From NCBI GenBank assembly GCA_963931925.1, contig OZ007579.1:27066367-27130366 (forward strand): a stretch of 64,000 nt of DNA, given 5' to 3'. The notes beneath the pieces were generated by a model, which saw only the letters and a list, made by a program, of their open reading frames with translations, was not told the origin of the DNA and ran no database searches. The DNA comes from Onchidella celtica. Lineage: Eukaryota; Mollusca; Gastropoda; Systellommatophora; Onchidiidae. This document shows, one piece after another, positions 1 to 12,200 of this stretch (position 1 is the stretch's first letter; every line of letters starts with the position of its first letter). Position numbers and translations under genes: made by a program.

Positions 1-197
1 GCAATAACCCGTATAAAAATAATCCAAAATATATATTTCAATATTCCCACATTTGATGCATATACGTTCAATATTCTGACTTTTTTGGATTCACAATTTT
101 ACGATTACATAAATAAGTTAATTGTTAAATGTTTTTTAACCTCAAACGTACTGTATTGAATTATGTGAGTAATATCCAAAAGTAGGGCAAGTCGCTC

Positions 198-207
198 GCC
201 ATCTTGG
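198..207 (-). promoter_or_regulatory. YY1-like motif upstream of the 14-3-3 start codon
   Basis: GCCATCTTGG on the plus strand is the reverse complement of a CCAAGATGGC-type YY1 site, 62 bases before the ATG. Such sites often lie at or just after animal transcription starts, so the start may be near here. No TATA box was recognised. Regulatory use is inference. Confidence 0.3.
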
Positions 208-268
208 AATATTTCTGTTTCATTCCAGCAGAATCGTGGTCTGCTCCAACAAATTTTAGGCTTTTAAA

Positions 269-3200
269 ATGAGTAATCAGGGTCTTACTCTCAAGGATCA
301 GTATGTCCACAAAGCAAAGCTTGCTGAGCAAGCCGAGAGGTATGATGATATGGCCGATGCCATGAAGAAATGTGTAAATCACGTCTACACAGAGTCCACA
401 GGACAGCCTCTCGACAACGAGGAACGGAACCTTCTGTCGGTGGCCTACAAGAATGTCGTTGGTGCTCGGAGATCGGCCTGGAGAGTCGTTTCAAGCATAG
501 AATCCAAAACAGAAGGCAGTGAGAAAAAGCTCGAAATGGCTAGGAAATACCGTGAGACGATTGAAGAAGAGCTGAAGTCGATATGCAATGACGTTTTGGT
601 AAGTGAATGCAAAGTGAAACGTGCTTTTGTCATGTGCTTCTTCCGATTTTTTCATTGAGTACTTTTTGGAGACATTGTCGTCGAAATCATTGCAAATAAA
701 TGCATCATGACGTGTTTGTCAGCAGATTTCATTGTATTGTGAAATATTTAACTTGGGTTCTTTTCTTTACAAAGGGTTAGCCATGACATTGGAAGGCAAT
801 GTCATGCTGTTCAATAAATCTGATGTGTTACTCCCAAAACAGGAAGTGGAATTCAGAAAGGCACATAGTCTACCGGGTTGATAGGGAAGTACACATGTAC
901 GATCTGTAACCAGTGTGGGGTCTGTGTAGTCTACCCTGAGAACTCTTACTGCAGCTCAGTGTTTGCTTGCCTATGTTAGAATCAATGAAATACAACAGAC
1001 CAGCAAATAGTTTTCTGTTATAAAAAATATAAGACTGGCTTAAAGAATTACATTTTGAATTTGATTTAAGACTAGATCTAAGTCGTTAAGCAGGAAGCCA
1101 TGTTTTTGTTAGGGCACAGTCCTGGGGTTACTATGGTTGACAAACAAGTCATTGGTGTTACATCTAGCTATCTGTTGATAGTCACAAAGCGTTTTCGGAA
1201 GGAGTTCCGTACTCGAGCGCCAAAGACCAGAAACTAACTAAAAGAGGGGACTTTTTGATCGGGTTTATACAAAGATTGGGCTAGGTATTGCTTGGGCTAA
1301 AAGAAAGAAAGAAAGAACGAAAGAAATTAATAAAGACAGAGAGATAGCGATTTATCGATTTGTTTGTATGTGTATACACTTGTACTGCATCTCTTCCTGG
1401 GGGAGGGAGAAGGCATTTCTATTATTAGTACATATTATTCATACATGACATATTATTATACACGACATCAGGAAGCATCAATCTGAAAATAGAATAGAAA
1501 AATTATTAGTGGTGGAAGCGGGATTAGAACCTGTACCGTCAGACACACTGAGTCCCTCTGTCGATTTAGCCACGAAGACACGTTGACAGCTGGGCAAAAA
1601 AAAATGCTCATATAGAATATCTCGGGATTTCAATCTTTGTAGATGATTGTTAAAATAATTCTAACATATTTTTCATGTTTGATGCCACCAACATGTCTCT
1701 TTTGGAATTTTATAAAATCCTGTGCATGTAAAATTTATTAATTTTGTCTATTGAAAAAATAATTTAAAACAACTAAATGCTCATCGACCATTCCTCCTAC
1801 GTCATTGTTGTCTTTGTTTTGATATGCCACTTTGCACTTTGACTTTGTGCCAGTGGTCAAATTTATTTTGCTAGCTGTATCGTTACGTTCTACTTTGTAA
1901 ATTTTATTTCTCCTTCATCTAGATTTAGATCTATATCTAATTTTTTGGGTGGAAAAATCAGCCCACTTCTAAATTTTGGATGACCATCGTACATGTACAT
2001 CCAGTTTGACAGTTTATGTGATTTGAGTTCAATTCATCCTTTGATTTTGTTGTTACTTACATACTATAGGACTGTATCTACTTGCATTCTTTTGTGTTTT
2101 AATTTGTGCTATTTTGGTGCCTTTATCATGAGTGTGTTTAATGGAGGGGGCACTAAAACAAGAAGATTTAGACTTAGGCTTAGATGACTTTCAGGACTTT
2201 CAACCGTGTGCCAAGAGACGAAAACTAGTTACTGTTCCCACCAGCTCTACCTCTACTACTACTAGGGTTACTACTACTATATCTAGTGATATTCCTTGTG
2301 AAGTTAATGCCTCTGCAACAAACTCATCTTCCACATTTATAAATTTAAGCTATTTATCGAGACGTACTGTTACTGAAGAGTCTTCTGTAGAATTAGCACA
2401 AGAACTGAAGTTAGTACCTAAGACTGCATTTTGTACAAAGTGCGGGAAAGTGTTGTTATTGTCTTCAAGTTCGTGTAAAAGAGGTGTTAAGTTCGAGTTT
2501 AGATGTCACAAAAGATCGTGTCGTGTTAATTTACCTTTACGGAGAGACAGTTGGTTCAGTAGCAGTCACCTGACATTTACAAAATCATTAGTGTTAACAT
2601 AATGTTTTGTTAGAAAATTTGATTACAACACAGCTATCTTAGAAAGTTCTGGGGTTATATCAAGAAACAATGAAGTGACCAGCAGAGAGACAGTAGCAGA
2701 TTTTTATTGTTATTGCAGGGAAGTCTGTGTTGACAGTTTATACCATGCTGGAGATAGGATTAGACAAATAGGTGGGGCAAATTTTAATGTGGAGATAGAT
2801 GAGGCCAAATTTGGGAAGAGAAAGTACAATCGGGGTAGATTAGTTGAAGGACAATGGGTGTTGGGGGGAATATGTAGAGAGACAAAAGAATGTTTTTTTG
2901 TGCCGGTGCAAGACCGAAGCCGTGAGACTCTTCAAGACATCATTGTAAAGTATGTTGCCCCAGGCAGTATAATTTTTACTGACTGCTGGGCTGGCTACAA
3001 TGGCCTAGCCAATTGTGGCCAACAGTACAAACACCTCATAGTCAACCACAGTGATAATTTTGTGGACCCATCCAGTGGTGCTTGCACAAACACTATTGAA
3101 AGCACCTGGTGGGCGATCAAACGATCTTTGCCATCGTCACACACTCAGAAAGAGTACTTTGGCCAACACTTAGCAGAGTACATTTGGAGGGTAAAGAACA

Positions 3201-6200
3201 AGGACAAGCCTTGCCTATTTACCCAGTTTATTTCTGATGTTAGGATACTCTATCCTGGACTCTAGTGTAAGTAAAAAAATTTTCATATAAAAGAGATGAT
3301 ACATAGCTACCCTGGGGGCTTTCCCTGATATGTCAATCTGACTACTGCCCAGACGAACATCGGCCTACGGCCTCGATGATACAAACTGACTAGACCCTCA
3401 CGTCTTTACTTATCAATCTGACAAAGTGGCGCTCGAGTTTTTTATTTTGGCCACACTTTATACGAATTTCGGCCTACGGCCTCGATGATACAAACTGACT
3501 AGACCCTCACGTCGTTACTTATCAATCTGACACTCTGACAAAGTGGCGCTCGAGTTTTTTATTTTGGCCACACTTTATACGAATTTTGGCATCTCTTTTG
3601 CGAAACCTGTCCTGTGTATCTTTGTAAAGAAAACATGGCTGCGCCTTGTGAACGGTGGGCATCGACTCATTATTTTCTTAATAGATTATGTATTTAGAAT
3701 TGGTAATTTTTATGTTTCATTGCTTTTTTTCCAATGACAATTGGATAAACTAACAAAATTAATAAGTACCGAAAAAATATGTAGGGTTTTTTATCAAAAA
3801 GTGGCGCTCGAGTAAGGAACTCCTCCCGCGTTTTCTTCCAGCGCTAAGATTAACTGCGTGTCAGTGGGTGATTGAAGCATCAGTCTAGAGCGGGGTCGGC
3901 ACACCTCTGACACCTTTAAGCAAAAACATGACTCACCCATTCAGTTTCGTTTCTTTTCGTTTGATTTTGGACTAGTTATGCTTTTTAACATGCCTAATTT
4001 ACCTATACTCCTATAGGCCTAACATTCAAAAGTAGTCAAGGATCTTTACCTGAAACGAAGTTGATTGCACATGTGAAACACGTGTTTTCACCACTTCCGG
4101 ACATTGTTGGACACTGTCGGCTCAGACCGTACAGGCTGTCGGCAGTTTCCTGACATCCTTGTAAATGAGCCAATAGAAAGGCTGCAATTCGAGGTCGCAC
4201 AAAATAATGGTTTCGCAAACAATTAACAAAAATAACATGATTTACTTTAGAATTTACAAATTTGAAACTTCAAACAAAAGAATTCTAAGCGGGAGAGGGG
4301 GTGTACTGTTGAGACTGGACAATCAACAGAACAAACATTCAAAATACAGCTCCTCAATCTGTTCTTCAGTCATATTCTCAGATCGAGGTCAATGCAGTGC
4401 CTGTGAAACTATCTGGGATATTTGTTACAGCCAATCTGTTGAGAGGCTTCAGGCGCAGGCATTTCTTAACCTGTACGTCTGTCTGGACAGCACGTCCGGG
4501 CAATGCCGACTGACGTAAACAATAGTTGGGTCGTCTGGACACCCCCTTTCAAGCAGAGAAATGCCCTCTTATTAAAGGGGAAACCTCTTTGGTTACTAAA
4601 AGTAAAGACTATCAGAAACTCCCCCTATGTTTATAAATTATTAAATAGATCTTATCTGGAATTGCCATGGAGGTACTAATAACACTGGAGTGCGCACAGC
4701 CCTCTTCGCTTGCCCTGCGAGCAGCGCACTATTGAAACCCCAAGATGGCGGAAAAAGTAGGGCAAGGTACGGCAGCGCAAGGCCCGCCCAGTACACTATT
4801 GTATGTAATTACTAATAGATAGGGCCTAATCAGCGCGTTTTTTTCTCTTTTCACGGTGGTGATCAAAATTAAAAGATAACAAACAGAAATAATAACATTT
4901 ATGTTATTTACGGATTATCATATAGGCTACTTGTATTATTTTCTTTTAAAATGTTTGATAATAAAAACAAATTTATGATTTATGCTGTTAGCTAATAGAA
5001 TAGCTCCATGGGAATTGCTGAATTCTATTGGCTTAGGCAGGAGGATGACTCAGACTTGCAGTTTCTGTAAGAACTCACTTTTCTAAAAATTCTATAGCCA
5101 CAAAACAGGTGAAATAAAATATTGACCCGGAAACGCAACACAAAAAGTGTTAACAATTTACAAAATGAAAGATGTCACTTCCCTTTCCCAATGATGTATC
5201 CAATTGCACTAAAAGTGAACTTAGAAGCGATGTTAGAGGCAGTTAACGATTTTTGTCCAGGTGTGCCGACACCGCCCTAGTGCCTTTTTGTTTTTTGTAT
5301 TTTTTTTTTCAACTGGACTGTTATTCTTCATCCTCCATATATTCTTCACGAACATGTCAACAGGCTAGCCTACAGATTAATGTGAAATCACTGTCATGCT
5401 CATTGTCATTCAAACTGAGGGAACTAGAGTTTTGGTGTTTTTTTTGAGTAGTTAAACGATGGTTCATGCCACCTAGACTGATATTAAAATGTAGCTAGTA
5501 AGGTGGGGTATTTATCTTTGTAAAGTTTAGAGACTTAAACTTAAACAGTCATGTGCATACTGATTGTAAAATTTAGGGCGCAGTTTAACCCACACCCAGC
5601 ACACTACCCGTAAAGCCTGCTGTGCTGTCCGGTCAGTGATTTTATTCACGGTGAATCTTATCTGGGTCGCCTTGACCCTTGCTGATGTGCGATGTCCACA
5701 CTACCGCTGTCCACATGGTTTGGTTTGTATTTAATTGGTATGAAAACATTCGTTGCTATGCCTTGTCATGCTTGATAATGAATTAACCAGCAAAACCTTT
5801 GTAAGTCGAACCAATGATCTGACTTACGATACCAAACTGACAGCTGTAATTTTTGTGAGAACGAAGCATGATAATCAGCGCCCCACCCCCTCAAACCAAA
5901 CCTGTTTCATCCAGATTGACACACACTAATGAACCAATGTGGGCATTTTAGGGCAAAGGTCATTTCGGAGTTTCTGATTGATTCTTAGATCTATACAGGC
6001 AAATCTAGATGATGGTCAGCTTTTGAGAAAATAATATTGCAAATTTGTCGAGCAACAGTTCACATGTTGATATTACACACTTTTGATAGTGTGAGGAGAG
6101 CCTTTGAAAGAGTAGTCTTTGTGAGTCCGTCTAGTGGTTCACTGGTTAACATGTCCTTGTCACAATGCCTTTGATTTATAAGAGATACAGTGAGCAATAA

Positions 6201-9200
6201 GACGGTGGTAATGCTTCAAAGAGAACAGTGAGCTGATGTGTGAAAATACGGCTTGTGCGCGGCAGGATCAGTTTAATGATGCCCTATTTTGACACCTCTC
6301 GCAGTGTGAGGGTTAAGAGTGAGATATGCTATGAACAGTTTGACTAGGTTAAAGCAATTTCAGTAGCGAAAGATTGCCGGGGTTAGTGGAGGACTGAAAA
6401 GAATGCTGAGAAATGTATTCAAATCAAAAGTGAAGGAAGGAAAAGATTCAGGCGAGAAAAGATGTTGTAAGACCAAGCTTTTTGAAAACAGATGGCAAGA
6501 GAAATACTTGTTTGAGAATAAGGTCCAGTAATGTGCAAGGTGATATGACATTGTCACTGAAACACTTCTTATAAATATGATATCGTCCCTATGTACATTT
6601 GCATAATGTGCATGCGGTCATCACTACGTTACTACCTTGGTTCTAATTATGCTCCTAAAGACCTTTTCCTCAATGAGTACTGTAAATTTCATCATTGTCA
6701 GTAATGTCAGGAGTGCCATTGCCAGACAATATTAATTCTAGATGTATCACAGCCAATCATTACTGGGCAGTTGCTGTCATAAACACGTCAACCCAGAGGT
6801 TTACACTGCCGACTGGTATAAGTGTGGAACAGACATATTCCACTTCCTCAACCATACATGCTGTGAAATTTAAAAGACAATGTTATCATGCTGTATAGGA
6901 GACATTTTCGGAATAATTTGCTACAAACGAAATTCTGCATATGACTTTCTAAATCATTCATACATGTTCATTGTGGATAGAGCTAGACCACACAATATAC
7001 ATATCAATTTGTTAGAAATTGAATGCAGAATATCCCTATCCATTCAACTTTTGAAATAATAACAGTAATCCAATTATGAATTCACCATCCAAATTTCATG
7101 AAGATATCTCCCAAACTTTTTGAGTTAAGATCAAAATCATATAACAGATAATGAGATATGGTGGATATTTCACGATGCCACAAGTCAGAAATATTAAAAA
7201 AAAAAAATAAAAAAATAAACCCATTGATTTCAACACGCCATTCACTGTTTATGTTTCGCGGAAGGAACAGGAACGCCAACCTCGCAAGTGCGCGAAAGTA
7301 TCTTTCATTGCAACAATTGAATTTTCGTAAATTAGATTATTAATTCCGAGCCGCAAAATCTGGCTTAGTCCCCGCTTAGGGTCCAACTGCGGTGGCGGCT
7401 TGAGCCGGAAAATCTGGCTTAAGGGAATCAATGAGTTAAGCAAAGTTAGAGATGTATGTGTGCAATGAATACTAACTGGGGAAACTTTTCAACTATCACC
7501 TGCTTACAATGACATACATTGTGACATCACTAAATACAGATGTAAAATAAATCCTTTCAAGGTGCATTACTATTTTTCTGACATCCATGTCTTTTTGTGA
7601 CTAGACGAGTACGTGTTTTGTCCCCATTTTGACGGAATTCCGGTGCCATATGTGGAGCACTATTTTGGTTATGTAACTTGAAAATGAGTACAAGCCACAT
7701 TTCCTTTACTTTGTCACTCAGTAATGTTCATTGTCTTTCACTACTTGTCATTACAAAACTAAGATATTTTCTACTTTATTTAAGGCAGAATTCTGAGCCT
7801 TACGCCGCATCCACATGGTTATTCTGTTGATTCAGGATATAATGCAAGGCAATTAAAGTGCTAACAGCGCTAATTTAACATGTAGTTTAATTGCCCCACG
7901 CAAAGTGCGGCTGTGGCAAGTGCAGTGGCTCATTGCTGACCCTGGTTGCGAAGACCCAATAGGGTGTTTGGTGGCCAAACGAAAGGAATGTGTTTTCAGT
8001 ACTGTGAACATGGTTTTTGATGAACAGACCAGTAAGTTTTCTGACAATTTTTGGAATTCTGACAATCTGCAGGGGAATCAATTTTCCGGTCCGAGATTGC
8101 GACTGCCAACAGGCCCGAGAGGTTTCTGGCGTGGAATAAACGAATTGAAAGGCGGAGATCAGTTCTAAGCGAAGCGAATGCTAGAAACGACTTGATCCTA
8201 TGCCTGGGGCATGCTCAAAAACATTACTAGAAGTAGAGAGATTGATGCACTTCAGCCTTCAGTCTTTCAATTTCGTATCGACGCTATGGTTAATATTAAT
8301 ATAATGAAGATTGGGCCTTACCATTGAGATTTTGCGATGTTTGAACTAGATTAGACTTTTTTGCTAATGCTATGCCTCTAAAATATATGTCATTAGAAAC
8401 TCAGACCTAAAGAAAATCAAGGATGGTGTGAAGATAAATTCTAGATTGGCTTGAGGAGAACAGTGACGGAAATTTATAAGGCTTTATAGATCTTATGTAG
8501 ATGTAGCTTACATCAAATACTTACACAGTAAAGTTCCAGTTTCATTCATGAGGAATTTACTTGCTCTCCCAGTACTCTTGGGCCAGGCGTGGTCAGTGGA
8601 TATCATTTCAAGATTTTAATTCAATTGGCAAGGCCTCACATTATGTTTAAATTGCACAATTAACTGGATCTAGAGCTAAATTCATTGCATATTTTCAGAT
8701 CATTGTTTAAATATTTTGATGTTTTGAAGCCAATGCTGGCAATCTTTTCCTTTCTTTAAAGAGGCAAAGCTTAAAAATTCCTGCCCACCTGCATACATGT
8801 GTGGGGTGGGGGGATATGAAAACACTGAGACGGTATTCGGTGAAAAAAGGTCAGACAATTTTGTCAGGGGTCACTTACAGGCCTAGATGAATGAAGAGTT
8901 TTGATTTGTCTTGATGTGTAACTTGCAAAATTTTGTGTTGATAATGTGGAAAATCCAGATGATGGCTATTGGGCTTAATGTAATGCTAATATTGGGTTTG
9001 TCAAAAGTTATTAGTAATATAAATATCAGATACTTACTGTAACAGAAATTTAACCACATTATACAATTTGGTGTGTACGTCATGGGAGATGGCATTGCAT
9101 CACTCAGTAATGAAAAAGGCTCAAAGAAGTAGTCCAAACTGATTTATACTTTTTATCATAACCTGCCAGTTATTTTGTAATCCAATAGACTAATAGAGCT

Positions 9201-12200
9201 TGCTTTGACCTCCCATAAAAAGACGGTTTATTGAGTCACGGCATGAGATAAAACACTAATTCAGATGTTTTATAAATCAACTATCCAGAGTATCATTCTA
9301 TTTTGTATTAGCCTGGGGAGGAAAAATGCAAAGGAGCAAGACAAGAACAAAATTAGCAACTCTATATAATCAAAAAAGCTTGCCATCTAACTAACAGTGA
9401 ATACGTGAACTTTGATGAGTTATTCAGTTCTAAATGATTGCTCCCACCCCTTGCTCCATCAGGTAGTCCGATCCCAAAGAACTAAGAAATGGACGAATAC
9501 TATATTTAAAAACAAACAGAGAGGGCTATAGACGATTTTTTTTTGCCATCCGCAATTCGAAGTAGCAGTGTTTCTTGATGTAGTAGTATGCTGTTGTTAG
9601 TTTTTCCTAATGGATTGTTCTTACAGTGTGTGTGTGTGAGCTGTCATGATCACATTAGGATCATAAATGCCGTGCTAGGTCACGACGTCAGTGAGTTAAT
9701 TTTTACGATCTTGTTGATTATAACCAGCGTAATTTGTCCTTGAGCTGTTCTCGTGTTCTTACTTGTTGGTAATGTTGTGTGAGCAATGTGCAGTGTGCGT
9801 TAAAGACTTGTAAGTCTTAGATATTGTATTTGCTGTTGTACTGTTACTGAATGCTGTGACAACAAATTTCTTGGAAACAGGATAATAAAGTCATATCTTT
9901 TCTTATCTTCTGGAACAGTCTCACTTGGGTGTACATTGTCATTGTAATGCTCCAATTTTTTTTGAGGGGCACAAATATACAAACAAGCATCTCATTTAAA
10001 TTTTACTTTTTTTTTTAGTCATCAAACTTCATCCGATGTCAGTTTTTGTGAACTCTTACTTAAAGAGAGGCAAAAATAATGTATTTTTTGTAATTGAAAA
10101 GGAGGCCAGCTGTGTATCGCCAATGACTTAGCATTGAGCGTCGGACAAAGGTGATGAAATCAAACATTGGATGGGTCTATAAAAACAGTTGGCACGGCCG
10201 AAATATGCCCCATGTCTGGTTTTGGCCTATTCTTATAATACAAAGGCTAAGGATTATTTGCGTATAATTTTGATCCTGATCAATATTGTAGCTTTCACCA
10301 GTTTCATGGTCAACGAACTTTTCAACAAATGATTTTTCAAGGAATTTCAATTCAAAACATGATGAAAAATATACTGAATTAAACGATGCCACCCATTCCG
10401 ATTTGATCGGAATCATTCCGATTTTTCTTGAAAAACGGGCATGATTCCGATTTTCCGATTAGCAAGGCTGGCATTCCGATTTTTTGTTACTTCTAGCAGT
10501 CGGCTTTTGTTTTCCGCTTTCGTTCTTCCGGGTTCTGGTTTTTAATTAAAAATTTTTACACAATGCGCCGAATCAGAATATTGCGATCATTTTATGAATA
10601 AACCGGAAGTTAGTTCTACTTTCTTTTTGTTTGTTTTGCACCGATCGGGAATTTGATCACTTGCTACTTTCTACAGGCGTTGTTTACAATCTTTTTACCG
10701 TTCCGCATGGCGGCGATTCCGAATCTAATTGCATACTCTAAGTGTTATATTTGGTTCCGCCAGTAATGGAAGGAGGATTCAGTTCTAAACCTAGCTAGAT
10801 ATATTCTCTTCCTTCAAACCTAAGCTTAGCTAGACATCGCCTAAGTCTAGATCTAAGACAAGTGATTTACTCGGCAGCGACAATGACGGGCGCAGGAATG
10901 AGACTGAGATCTAGATCTAGATCTAGCAAGATCTATGGATAGACGTACATAAACTAAGACTAAAGTAATTTATTTGGCGGCGATTGTGATGAAAGGAGGA
11001 ATCAATTTTAAACTTGTCTTGACCTAGATTACTTAAATCCAAGCCATGAACATGGAGAAGGTTGACCTTGCATGGGCACAAACTGCCAAATTAAGACATG
11101 ATATTGGGAGTGTGAAAACATTCCTCAGCACAGAAGAGGCAAAAATTATGCATCACATTTGTGCAGTTTGGCACTCAAATCCCAACATGTCAAGGCAGCT
11201 CTTGTCCTACATAACTGTAGGAAAAACACAGCTACAGAGCAAAGACGTTTTTCAGTGCTTTCCGGGAGAGGATTTTTTTTTCAGTTTTGACCAAGATCAA
11301 GACAAAGTTTGGATAATAAAATACGGTTGAAATGAACTGTAAGTTTTCAAGATGATTTTCAACTTAATCCTTTGTGACCAAGAAAAAAAAACTTAAAAAT
11401 ATAGTATTAGAACTGGTTCCAGTTTATTTTTTATCGTCGTTCGCACTGATTCAGATTTTTTCCCGCGATTCAGATTTTTTGGAGGGGGCTGATTCAGATT
11501 TTTGTTTTTGTAGGGTGGCATCTCGGTTAATTTAACCTCATTTATCTGGCTTTCTGTGTGAATTATTTTAAATACGTGCGCTACATTGGTGCAGCGCTGT
11601 GCAAGCCTTTGTTACGGGGGGTCAAATTGGTACCTTGGGCTCTGGGTTTGGAGTACCTACTCATAGAAACTGTCCTGAAAAGCCAACAAGATCAGTGATC
11701 TCAGTGCTCATGCCTTTTTTAAGTCAGAATTAATTACCAGAAAGTTTTCCGATATTTGTACCATGGCACCAAGGCCATAGCACTTTTTGCCACAAGCAAG
11801 GTATTTTTATGTGTGGTGAATGTAATGTTGAGAAATAGATTGAAATATTGGCTTTTATTGGTTAGGGTTAGAATTAATGCTGTCACTTCAAAATTTTTTC
11901 AGGACTTGCTGTCCAAGCATTTGATTCAGAAAGCTCAAGATGACAGTGCCCATCATGATAGCCATGTGTTCTACCTCAAAATGCAGGGTGACTACTATCG
12001 TTATTTGTCAGAAGTCTCTGTTGGAGAGGATAGAAAAGGTAAGTTAAAGTGTATTGTCTGGTGAAAAATTTTATTCGAAAAAGCATGCAGCCAGAAATGT
12101 TAGCTTTATTTATGTCTGCCTATCTGTGTGGCCATGTAAAAGTCAGTGCTTCTCACTTCTGGTCTTTCATAGAAACTAAACCTCCTTTCCTAGTAAATCC

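Larger units (their letters stand above)
1197..3827 (+). mobile_element. Merlin-family DNA transposon with 8-bp target duplication
   Basis: The element is bounded by inverted repeats of about 26 bp. The left end (1197 on) reads GGAAGGAGTTCCGTACTCGA. The right end (to 3827), read in reverse, begins GGGAGGAGTTCCTTACTCGA. Perfect 8-bp direct repeats GCGTTTTC flank it at 1189-1196 and 3828-3835. Merlin elements are related to the bacterial IS1016/ISXO2 group and make 8-9 bp duplications, and the enclosed transposase belongs to that group (separate entry). The copy is 2631 bp and lies in intron 1 of the 14-3-3 gene in the same orientation. It also contains a tRNA-like SINE head near its left end and a tandem duplication near its right end. 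Confidence 0.9.

Noticed and set aside
6120..6185. tRNA-derived SINE
   Set aside because: There is an A-box-like string but no B box at the right distance.
7209..7436. MITE with CATTGATT inverted ends
   Set aside because: The inverted match is only about 8-10 bases and no target duplication is evident.
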